Shown: piece after piece, positions 57,588 to 64,000 of the stretch
How the letters are laid out: each line of letters starts with the position of its first letter
Numbering within the stretch: position 1 is the first letter of the stretch
Source: Catellatospora vulcania
Lineage (GTDB): Bacteria > Actinomycetota > Actinomycetes > Mycobacteriales > Micromonosporaceae
Direction: 5' to 3'
DNA: 64,000 nt
NCBI RefSeq assembly: GCF_009720385.1
Contig: NZ_ML769301.1
Coordinates: 496,001 to 560,000, forward strand
Program-made: the position numbers and the translations under genes
Notes under the pieces: generated by a model
Databases searched by the model: none
What the model was told of the DNA's origin: nothing
What the model saw: only the letters and a program-made list of their open reading frames with translations

Positions 57588-59036
57588 ATGACCCACCGAC
57601 CGCGGCGGCTCGGGATCGGCGGACTCGTCGCCACCCTGCTGCTGTCCCTCGGCCTCGTCGCGCTGCCGCAGCCCGCGGCCGCCGCCGAGACCTATGCGGC
57701 GTACCTCATGGCCCACTTCACCGGCGAGAGCGCCAGCGGTGAACAGATCTACTTCTCCGCCAGCACCGACGGCCTGCACTGGACCGACCTCAACTACTCC
57801 CAGCCGGTGCTGCGCTCCAACGTCGGCGAACTCGGCGTGCGCGACCCCAGTATCGTGCGCTCGCCGGCCGGCGACCGGTTCTACCTGCTCGCGACCGACC
57901 TGCGCATCGCCAGCGGCAAGGGCTGGGACGCCGCCCAGCACGCGGGCAGCACCTCGCTGGTCGTCTGGGAGTCCACCGACCTGGTCACCTGGTCCGCGCC
58001 GCGGATGGTGAACGTCGCCGGCGGCATCGCCGGAGCCGGCTGCGCCTGGGCGCCCGAGGCGATCTGGGACCCGGCCGCGGGCAACTACCTCGTCTACTGG
58101 GCGACCATCTCCCCGCGCAACGGCGTGGACAAGGCCCGGATCTGGTACTCCCGCACCACCGACTTCCGCACCTTCACCGCCGCCCAGCCCTACATCGACC
58201 GGCCCGGCAGCCAGGGCATCATCGACACCCAGATCATCGAGATCCCGGGCAGCCTCGGCGGCTACCGCTACATCCGGGCGTCCGGCGACGGCCAGATCTC
58301 CATCGAGGGCAGCAACCAGCTGCTCACCGGCTGGACCAGGCTCGGCGACATCTCCCACCTCGGCATGACCGGCGCGCAGGTCGAGGGCCCGATCCTGCAC
58401 CAGTACAACAACCGCAACGAGTGGGGGCTGTGGGTCGACCAGTACGCCACCGGCCGCGGCTACCTGCCGCTCACCTCCACCAACCTGGCTGCCACCAGCA
58501 CCTACCGCGTCCGCGCGGCGTCGGAGTACGCGCTCGGCGCGAGCCACAAGCGGCACGGCTCCATCATCGGCATCACCCAGGCGCAGTACGACAGGCTGCG
58601 CGCCAAGTGGGGGACCGGCAGCGCCCGGCGGCTGCAGTCGTTCAACTTCACCGACCGGTACGTCCGCCACGCCAACTTCGACGTGCGCATCGACCCGAAC
58701 GTCAGCCCGCTCGCCGACTCGCAGTGGCGGCTCGTGCCGGGCCTGGCCAACGCGGCGTCCGGCTACGTGTCGTTCGAGTCGGTGAACTTCCCCGGCTACT
58801 ACCTGCGGCACAGCAACTACGACTTCGCGCTGGTCCGCGGCGACGGCTCGGCGCAGTTCGCCGCGGACGCCACGTTCCGGCAGGTCGCCGGGCTGGCAGA
58901 CGCCTCGGCGGTGTCGTTCCAGTCCTATAACAACACCAGCCGGTACCTCCGCCACTACAACTACGTGCTGCGGCTGGATCCGATCAGCACCGCCACCGAA
59001 CGCTCCGACGCGACCTTCCGCCTCATCACCAGCTGA
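57588..59036 (+). CDS. Secreted GH43-like arabinofuranosidase with C-terminal AbfB (CBM42)
   Basis: 482 residues, ATG at 57588 with GAGGAGGAAC at 57577. Signal ends near AAAA (about 32). The GH43-like propeller (about 35-335) has Asp86 in VRDPSIV, Asp in IIDTQIIEI and Glu266 in QVEGPIL, a plausible catalytic set. The C-terminal AbfB arabinose-binding domain (about 345-482) shows the trefoil repeats LQSFNFTDRYVRHANFDVRI, FESVNFPGYYLRHSNYDFAL and FQSYNNTSRYLRHYNYVLRL. It should release arabinose from arabinan or arabinoxylan. It forms an operon with the inverted-order paralogue downstream. Confidence 0.9.
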   Translation: MTHRPRRLGIGGLVATLLLSLGLVALPQPAAAAETYAAYLMAHFTGESASGEQIYFSASTDGLHWTDLNYSQPVLRSNVGELGVRDPSIVRSPAGDRFYLLATDLRIASGKGWDAAQHAGSTSLVVWESTDLVTWSAPRMVNVAGGIAGAGCAWAPEAIWDPAAGNYLVYWATISPRNGVDKARIWYSRTTDFRTFTAAQPYIDRPGSQGIIDTQIIEIPGSLGGYRYIRASGDGQISIEGSNQLLTGWTRLGDISHLGMTGAQVEGPILHQYNNRNEWGLWVDQYATGRGYLPLTSTNLAATSTYRVRAASEYALGASHKRHGSIIGITQAQYDRLRAKWGTGSARRLQSFNFTDRYVRHANFDVRIDPNVSPLADSQWRLVPGLANAASGYVSFESVNFPGYYLRHSNYDFALVRGDGSAQFAADATFRQVAGLADASAVSFQSYNNTSRYLRHYNYVLRLDPISTATERSDATFRLITS

Positions 59037-59041
59037 CTCGC

Positions 59042-59077
59042 GGGTGTGCCCCGGGCAGCCGTGTCCGGGGCACACCC
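59042..59077 (+). terminator. 13-bp perfect hairpin between the two arabinofuranosidase genes
   Basis: GGGTGTGCCCCGG (59042-59054) pairs with CCGGGGCACACCC (59065-59077), loop 10 nt, 6 bp after the first gene and 22 bp before the next. It could attenuate the second gene or act as a 3' stabilizer, since no separate promoter is seen. Confidence 0.75.
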
Positions 59078-59098
59078 CGCTCCCGAGAGCGAGGCCCC

Positions 59099-60496
59099 GT
59101 GACCACCTTCCACCGCCGCCGCAGGGCGGTCTCCCGCGCGCTCGTCGTCTGCCTCGGCGCGTCCCTGCTCACCGCGGCCGCCGCCGAACCGGCGCTGGCC
59201 GCGGAGATCCCGACCGGCGCACGCTCCCTGCAGTCGGTCAACCTGCCCGGCTCCTACATCCGGCACAGCAACTACCTCGGCAGCGTCGCGGCGGTCAGCG
59301 CGAGCAGCTCGGCCCAGGCCAAGAGCGACGCCACCTTCACCGTCACCCCCGGGCTGGCGGGCGGCACCGGATGCGTGTCGTTCCAGGCGGCCAACGGCAT
59401 GTGGCTGCGCCACCGGGACTACCGGGTACGGCTGGAGGCCAACAGCGGCAGCACCACGTTCCTGGCGGACGCGACCTTCTGCGTGCGCGACGGCTCGGCC
59501 ACCGGCTCGGTGCGCCTGGAATCGTCCAACTTCCCCGGCCGCTACCTGCGCCACCGCAATCAGGAACTCTGGATCGACCCGTCGACCACCAACCCCGGCA
59601 CCTTCGCCGCGGACAGCTCGTTCCAGGTCACGACACCGTGGACGGCCGGCCGCCGCAGCCCCGTCATCAAGGGCCTGTACGGCGACCCGAACATCGCCTA
59701 CCTCAACGGCCGCTACTACGTCTATCCCACCACCGACGGCTACGCCGGGTGGAGTTCCGCCCGGTTCAAGGCGTTCTCCTCCACCGACCTGCTCAACTGG
59801 ACCGACCACGGCACGATCCTGGACCTCGGCCCCCAGATCAGCTGGTCCGACAGCCGGGCCTGGGCCCCGACGATCGCCTACCGCAACAACCGCTACTACT
59901 TCTACTTCTGCGCCGACACCAACATCGGCGTCGCGACGTCGACCAGCCCGACCGGCCCGTTCACCGACCCGCTCGGGCGGCCGCTGGTGGCCGCCGGGTT
60001 CCGCAGCGGCCAGATGATCGACCCGCACGTCTTCACCGACGACGACGGCGAGGCCTACCTGTACTGGGGCAACGGCTACGCGTACGGCGTGCGCCTCAAC
60101 GCGGACATGGTCTCCTTCGACGCCGCGCAGGTGCGCACGTTCAGCCTGCCCAACTTCCGGGAGGCCCCGTTCGCGTTCAAGCGCAACGGCGTCTACTACC
60201 TGTCCTACTCGGTCGACGACACCCGTTCGGAGAACTACCACGTCGAGTACGCCACCGCGACCTCGCCGTTCGGGCCGTGGACGCACCGCGGCACGATCCT
60301 GTCCAAGAACCTCAGCCTCGGCATCAAGGGCCCCGGCCACCACTCCGTGGTCAAGGCCCCGAGCGGTGACACCTGGTACATCGCCTACCACCGGTTCGCG
60401 ATCCCGGCCGGCGACGGCATGAACCGCGAGGTGACCGTCGACCCGATGCGGTTCAACGCCGACGGCACCATCCAGCTCGTCGTGCCGACCCTCTGA
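59099..60496 (+). CDS. Secreted AbfB-GH43 arabinofuranosidase, domain order reversed
   Basis: 465 residues, GTG at 59099 (GAGAGCGAGG upstream). Signal ends near LAAE (about 36). The AbfB domain comes first (about 40-180, trefoil repeats LQSVNLPGSYIRHSNYLGSV, FQAANGMWLRHRDYRVRL, LESSNFPGRYLRHRNQELWI), then the GH43 propeller (about 190-460): Asp196 in GDPNIAY, Asp308 in MIDPHVFT and Glu355 in FREAPFAF. The order is the reverse of the upstream gene. It ends in a long hairpin and converges on the regulator gene. Confidence 0.9.
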   Translation: MTTFHRRRRAVSRALVVCLGASLLTAAAAEPALAAEIPTGARSLQSVNLPGSYIRHSNYLGSVAAVSASSSAQAKSDATFTVTPGLAGGTGCVSFQAANGMWLRHRDYRVRLEANSGSTTFLADATFCVRDGSATGSVRLESSNFPGRYLRHRNQELWIDPSTTNPGTFAADSSFQVTTPWTAGRRSPVIKGLYGDPNIAYLNGRYYVYPTTDGYAGWSSARFKAFSSTDLLNWTDHGTILDLGPQISWSDSRAWAPTIAYRNNRYYFYFCADTNIGVATSTSPTGPFTDPLGRPLVAAGFRSGQMIDPHVFTDDDGEAYLYWGNGYAYGVRLNADMVSFDAAQVRTFSLPNFREAPFAFKRNGVYYLSYSVDDTRSENYHVEYATATSPFGPWTHRGTILSKNLSLGIKGPGHHSVVKAPSGDTWYIAYHRFAIPAGDGMNREVTVDPMRFNADGTIQLVVPTL

Positions 60497-60503
60497 CGCG
60501 GCC

Positions 60504-60536
60504 GGGCGCGGGAGGTGGCGGCCACCTCCCGCGCCC
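60504..60536. terminator. 15-bp perfect hairpin between convergent genes
   Basis: GGGCGCGGGAGGTGG (60504-60518) pairs with CCACCTCCCGCGCCC (60522-60536), loop 3 nt. It lies 8 bp after the arabinofuranosidase stop and 39 bp before the end of the convergent regulator, serving both strands. Confidence 0.85.
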
Positions 60537-60574
60537 AGCCGTCATGCTGCGAAACGGTGCGGCTCCCTCGCCGG

Positions 60575-61672
60575 TCACCGGACCCGGCCACGCCCCAGCG
60601 ACGACTGCCGGACGAACAGCTCCGGCGCGATGAGCACGCGCTGCGAGGGCCGGCGCTCGCCGTCGAGCAGCCGCGACACCATCAGCTCCACCGCGACGCG
60701 GCCGACGTGCGTCTTCGCGGGGCGGACCGCGGACAGCGAGGGCTCGGCGAGATGGGCCACCTCGTCGTCATAGGACACCATGGCGAGGTCGTCGGGGATG
60801 CCGACGCCCTTCTCGGCGCAATACTGCGCGACCGAGATCGCATCCGGGTCGCTGTGCACGATCAGCGCGGTGACCTGGGACCGGTGGCACTCGGCGAGCA
60901 CGTTGCTGATTATCTTCCGGTGCCCCGGGGTGGTCAGCGCGACCGACTCGCGGACCACGATGGCGTCGGAGATGCCCAGGTCGGCGCACGCGGCCCGCCA
61001 GCCCCGCAGCAGGTACGCCGAGGTGGGGCTGCCCTTGGACAGCAGCAGCGCGATCCGCCGGTGCCCGTGCTGGTGCAGGTGGTGCACGGCCATCTCCATG
61101 CCCAGCGAGTGATCGCTGCGTACGCACTCGATCTGCCGCGGGGTCGAGGTCCACCGGTCCGGCTGGCGCTCGACCAGGATCGTCGGCACGGGCAGGTGGC
61201 CGATCCAGTCGACCATCTCGGCCGCCCGCTCGCCCTCCAGGCTCGGCGCGAGCAGCAGCCCCTGCACCTGGCCGGCCTCGATCAGCCGGCTGATCTGGCG
61301 GCGGTCCTCGTCGGGCTCGTAGCTCGACCCGCGCAGCTGCAGGTTCACCCCGAGGGCCGCTGCGGCCGCCCGCGCACCGCTGACGATGAGCGGCCAGTAG
61401 AAGTCGAGCGACGGCACGACCATGCCGATGGTGAACAGGTCGCGGGCCTGCCGCGGGCGGTTCGCCCGGCCGATGGGGGTCGGCAGCGTCGCGCCGCCGT
61501 GCACCTTCGTCACCAGGTTGCGCCGCGACAGTGAGTCGATGTCCCGGCGGATGGTGAGTTCGCTGACTGCGAGTTCGCGGGCGAGATCGCTCACCCGCAC
61601 CGCCCCGCGCCGGCGCAGCTCATCGAGGAGCAGCTCCTGCCGCTGGACGCTGAACAGCCGCTGTGTCGTCAT
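60575..61672 (-). CDS. DeoR-type HTH fused to a LacI-type sugar-sensing domain
   Basis: 365 residues, ATG at 61672 with AGGAGG 7 nt upstream. The N-terminal DeoR HTH is LLLDELRRRGAVRVSDLARELAVSELTIRRDIDSLSRRNLVTKVHGGA in blocks (about 12-60). The remaining 290 residues are a LacI/periplasmic-binding effector domain (TIGMVVPSLDFYWPLIVSGARAAAAALGV, LAMVSYDDEVAHLAEPSLSAVRP). Such chimeras act as sugar-responsive repressors. It is convergent with the arabinofuranosidases, whose two TGTTA-cG-TAACA sites make it a candidate binder, though LacI-type operators may belong to another protein. Confidence 0.9.
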   Translation of the reverse strand: MTTQRLFSVQRQELLLDELRRRGAVRVSDLARELAVSELTIRRDIDSLSRRNLVTKVHGGATLPTPIGRANRPRQARDLFTIGMVVPSLDFYWPLIVSGARAAAAALGVNLQLRGSSYEPDEDRRQISRLIEAGQVQGLLLAPSLEGERAAEMVDWIGHLPVPTILVERQPDRWTSTPRQIECVRSDHSLGMEMAVHHLHQHGHRRIALLLSKGSPTSAYLLRGWRAACADLGISDAIVVRESVALTTPGHRKIISNVLAECHRSQVTALIVHSDPDAISVAQYCAEKGVGIPDDLAMVSYDDEVAHLAEPSLSAVRPAKTHVGRVAVELMVSRLLDGERRPSQRVLIAPELFVRQSSLGRGRVR

Positions 61673-61741
61673 GGGCGCGCCTCCTGCGCCGGATAACTGG
61701 CCCGGTCACCCGGTCGGAGCTGGACAAGGCGGCCCCGACCC

Positions 61742-61760
61742 ATGCCTTGTTCGCAGGCAT
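61742..61760. promoter_or_regulatory. ATGCCT-N7-AGGCAT dyad upstream of the DeoR-LacI chimera
   Basis: A 6-bp perfect inverted repeat with a 7-nt centre, 70 bp upstream of the regulator start. It is a candidate autoregulatory site. TGTTCG-containing segments at 61749 and near 61835 could be related direct repeats. Confidence 0.35.
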
Positions 61761-61956
61761 CCGTCGGCTTGTCGAGCGGACCTGACGGTAACAGACCGGA
61801 CATCAAACATCGACTGCAGTTCGTGCCACTGTTCGTTTCTGTACGTCTGTGAGTGACCGGTACCGAACTGTGGGGAAAACAGGCGAACTCGATTGCGAAG
61901 ATGTCACCGACGTGTCACCGCCCTCCCGCGCCACCGCTCCGCGAAGGGATCGAGCG

Positions 61957-62462
61957 ATGAGATGGACCGGACGGCTCACGGCGTCGCTGGCGGCGGACGT
62001 GACCGCGATCGTGGCGTCATTCGGCGTGCCGGCGCCGGCCCAGGCAGCACCTGTCACCGTGGCACGGCCACGACCAGCTACCTGTACCTGGGGGACCGCT
62101 GGGCGGGCGCGTGGGGCGGGCCGGTCGGCGACTCCCAGTACGTCTGGCTGCCGATCGCGTTCCCGAGTGCCACCACGATGAGCCTGACCTGGTATCCGTC
62201 GATCACCGTCGACGCGGCCGCGGGCACGGTGACCGGAGTCGCGCCGCCCTGCTACCGGGTGACGAACCGCAACAGCGGCAAGGTCGTCGACGTGGTGAGC
62301 CAGTCGACGGCCAACAACGCCGAGATCAAGCAGTGGGCCTGGAACGGCGGCGGCAACCAGAGATGGGAGTTCCAGGACGCCGGCACCGGCGACGGCGCCG
62401 ACATCCAGCAGTACGCCTGCGGCGCCGGCAACAACCAGCAATGGACCCGGGCCACGGCCTGA
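61957..62462 (+). pseudogene. Broken GH43_24/ricin-type galactanase gene
   Basis: An ATG at 61957 opens a signal peptide (MRWTGRLTASLAADVTAIVAS to about AQAAP). The frame then changes by about 62050 to one reading TATTSYLYLGDRWAGAWGG and YVWLPIAFPSATTMSLTWYPS, the end of a GH43_24 exo-beta-1,3-galactanase-type domain, followed by a ricin/CBM13 repeat (CYRVTNRNSGKVVDVVSQST, GNQRWEFQDAG). Nearly all of the catalytic propeller is absent and the frames do not join, so this looks like an internal deletion with frameshift. Stop at 62462. Confidence 0.75.
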
Positions 62463-62551
62463 GCGCGGCACGGCCATGTTTAGGACGCGACAGGCACGGC
62501 TATCCCTCGGCAACAGTCGTCATGCAACGGCTCATGGCAGAGGGATGTCCT

Positions 62552-62737
62552 GTGTATCTATTCGACGCCGACAGCATCGTGGTCAGCACGGCAAACGAGC
62601 TCCTGCGCACCCACCGACCCGTGTCGGTGGAAGACCAGTCCTGCGCCAACTGCGGCCAACCGGCGCCGTGCGACGCGGCGACGAACGCGCGCCAGATCCA
62701 GGCGGCGGCCAGCCTCGCCGGGGAGTCGGCAGGCTGA
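62552..62737 (+). CDS. Small conserved Cys-containing protein
   Basis: 61 residues from GTG at 62552, chosen because AGAGGG (62539-62544) lies 7 nt upstream; ATGs at 62522 and 62534 are alternatives. SCANCGQPAPCDAATNARQIQAAA carries a CxxC plus a third Cys and is a pattern I know from small hypothetical proteins of Micromonosporaceae. It might bind zinc. No function known. It is separate from the broken galactanase gene by 89 bp. Confidence 0.6.
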   Translation: MYLFDADSIVVSTANELLRTHRPVSVEDQSCANCGQPAPCDAATNARQIQAAASLAGESAG

Positions 62738-62822
62738 CCGGCCCGCCGGGTTTGCCCGCCGAATCGGGTGGGCATCACCGGCAGTGAAGGCAATATTTAT
62801 TCGCTTATAAGGAGATCTGGTC

Positions 62823-63092
62823 ATGACCGTCGCCGGAATCATCTCTGCCATCATCGTGGGCCTCGTCATCGGCGCCCTCGGCCGCCTGGTCGTCCCGGGC
62901 CGGCAGAACCTGCCGATCTGGCTGACCATCATCGTCGGCATCGTCGCCGCGCTCATCGGCACCGCCATCGCGCAGGCCGTCGGCGTCGCGGTCACCGACG
63001 GCATCGACTGGATCGAGCTCGTCTTCCAGATCGGCCTCGCCGCGCTGGGCGTCGCGCTGATCGCCGGCGTGCGCGGCCGCTCGGTCGTCTGA
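62823..63092 (+). CDS. GlsB/YeaQ/YmgE family (transglycosylase-associated) membrane protein
   Basis: 89 residues with three hydrophobic segments: VAGIISAIIVGLVIGALGRLVV (3-24), LPIWLTIIVGIVAALIGTAIAQAVGV (30-55) and IELVFQIGLAALGVALIAGV (64-83). This is the GlsB/YeaQ family of small stress-related membrane proteins. TATAAGGAG-like sequence precedes the ATG (ataaggagatctgg, 62806-62819), a good ribosome binding site. Function unknown, possibly in envelope stress. A perfect hairpin follows. Confidence 0.88.
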   Translation: MTVAGIISAIIVGLVIGALGRLVVPGRQNLPIWLTIIVGIVAALIGTAIAQAVGVAVTDGIDWIELVFQIGLAALGVALIAGVRGRSVV

Positions 63093-63114
63093 CCGCGGCA
63101 GTAACCGCATCGCA

Positions 63115-63146
63115 GCCGGGCCCGGGACACACGTCCCGGGCCCGGC
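63115..63146 (+). terminator. 14-bp perfect hairpin after the GlsB gene
   Basis: GCCGGGCCCGGGAC (63115-63128) pairs with GTCCCGGGCCCGGC (63133-63146), loop ACAC, 22 bp after the stop. Confidence 0.8.
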
Positions 63147-63220
63147 GGCGTTCTGGCGTCGCCGGGCCGATGCCGGTGCGTCCGGCGTTAACCAGGCGAA
63201 TGCCCGGGTAGGTGATACGG

Positions 63221-64000
63221 GTGACAGATCAACCCGTAGTACTCGGTGGGCGCTACCGCCTGGTCGAACGCATCGGCACCGGCGGGATGGCCGTGGTGTG
63301 GCGCGCCTACGACCAGCTCCTCCACCGGACGGTGGCCGTGAAGATGCTCTCCCCGCGACTGGCGGCCCAGCCGGACAGCCTTCAGCTGCTGCGCACCGAG
63401 GCGCTCGCCGTGGCGGGCCTGAGCCATCCACGCATCACCAGCGTCTACGACTACGGGCAGCAGCCGGTCGACGGCCACGAGCAGCCCTACCTGGTCATGG
63501 AGCTGGTGGAGGGCGTCACGCTGCGGCAGGCGCTGCGCGACACCGAGTCCGGGCTCGGCTGGCAGTCGGCGGTGTCGGTCACCGCCGAGGTCGCCGCCGC
63601 CCTGGCCGCCGCCCATGCGCGTGGCATCGTGCACCGCGACGTCACGCCCGCCAACATCATGCTGACCTCGGCCGGGGTCAAGGTGCTCGACTTCGGCATC
63701 TGCGTGCTCACGGGATTCGACGACGGCCAGGACGACGAACTGGTGGGCACCGTCGACTACATCGCACCGGAACGCGTGACCGGACGCGGCGCCGTCACGC
63801 CCGCCAGCGACGTGTACTCGCTGGGCATGATCCTGTACCGCTGCCTGGCGGGGCGTCTGCCGTGGGACAGCACCACCCCTACGCGCAGGTTGCACCAGCA
63901 CGTGTACAGCCCGCCGGAGGTGCTCCCGCCGGTGCCGGGCATGCCTGCCGAGGTCATGGAGCTGTGCCTGAGCTGCCTGTCGAAGAACCCCGACGAGCGC
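63221..64000 (+). CDS. Serine/threonine protein kinase, N-terminal part (runs off the window)
   Basis: 260 codons from GTG at 63221, open to the right edge. Kinase motifs are in order: glycine loop GTGGMAVV (19-26), Lys41 in VAVKM, HRDVTPANI with Asp140 and Asn145, DFG at 157-159, and the P+1 segment VGTVDYIAPE. Thr142 is in the place of the usual catalytic-loop Lys (HRDVKPAN) and DFGIC follows instead of DFGIA. Bacterial Hanks-type kinases of this sort are membrane-bound with C-terminal sensor domains, which would lie beyond 64000. GGTGAT precedes the start. Confidence 0.9.
   Translation, partial: MTDQPVVLGGRYRLVERIGTGGMAVVWRAYDQLLHRTVAVKMLSPRLAAQPDSLQLLRTEALAVAGLSHPRITSVYDYGQQPVDGHEQPYLVMELVEGVTLRQALRDTESGLGWQSAVSVTAEVAAALAAAHARGIVHRDVTPANIMLTSAGVKVLDFGICVLTGFDDGQDDELVGTVDYIAPERVTGRGAVTPASDVYSLGMILYRCLAGRLPWDSTTPTRRLHQHVYSPPEVLPPVPGMPAEVMELCLSCLSKNPDER

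Noticed and set aside
1-64000. tRNA, rRNA, CRISPR arrays, transposases or phage genes
   Set aside because: No cloverleaf, repeat-spacer array or transposase/integrase reading frame was found by reading both strands.

Overview
The window is GC-rich (about 70% or more), its ORFs have actinobacterial codon use, and several genes start with GTG or TTG. It carries many secreted modular polysaccharidases with CBM2 and AbfB domains, leaderless promoters, a PASTA-type-kinase-like gene and many MarR/TetR/ROK/WYL/LAL regulators. The best guess is a chromosomal accessory region of a saprophytic actinomycete of the Micromonosporaceae type (Micromonospora, Actinoplanes or Catellatospora-like). I see no rRNA, tRNA, CRISPR array, phage module or insertion sequence.

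Layout. 1-3.0 kb: the end of a GH172 (DUF2961) gene, a secreted DUF4185 (GH183-type) protein and a Tat-exported esterase, closed by a hairpin; this looks like a D-arabinan degradation operon. 3.0-11.5 kb: small housekeeping and signalling genes (DinB/WYL divergent pair with a 12-bp-arm palindrome, NAD(P) epimerase-like protein, PHP phosphoesterase, STAS, HIT, GNATs, Nudix, DUF2255). 11.5-19.5 kb: secreted CE15 glucuronoyl esterase with CBM2, a TetR/alcohol-dehydrogenase/MFS divergon with tandem operators, and a CASTOR/POLLUX-type ion channel. 19.5-28.1 kb: a six-gene minus-strand operon (ROK regulator, SsuABC-like importer, cytoplasmic sulfatase, methyltransferase-like protein) divergent from a secreted GH43 protein. 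28.1-36.1 kb: ABC exporter/MarR divergon and a single-chain 1815-aa acyl-CoA carboxylase. 36.2-45.4 kb: cation efflux protein, MFS pump, a heterodimeric ABC exporter with complementary site decay, and a secreted SGNH hydrolase with FN3 and CBM2 domains. 45.4-52.9 kb: TetR/ketosteroid-dehydrogenase/SDR unit controlled by twin perfect palindromes, a Tet(M)-type ribosomal protection protein with a leader ORF, thioredoxin-like, VOC and hotdog proteins. 52.9-57.3 kb: LAL regulator and a voltage-gated channel. 57.3-62.5 kb: two GH43-AbfB arabinofuranosidases with two dyad operators, a DeoR-LacI chimeric regulator, and a broken GH43/ricin gene. 62.5-64 kb: a small Cys-containing protein, a GlsB-type membrane protein and the start of a serine/threonine kinase.

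How the parts work together. Three separate loci use or sense arabinose-type or plant-cell-wall polymers (1-3 kb, 25.8-28.1 kb, 57.6-61.7 kb). Two CBM2 enzymes far apart share a LacI/CebR-like operator. Several transporters (MFS, three ABC systems) are paired with a cognate divergent or adjacent regulator whose operator is visible as a palindrome. Boundaries between convergent units are marked by long perfect GC-rich hairpins without U-tracts, the usual actinobacterial terminator style. Domain assignments come from reading motifs; no database search was run.
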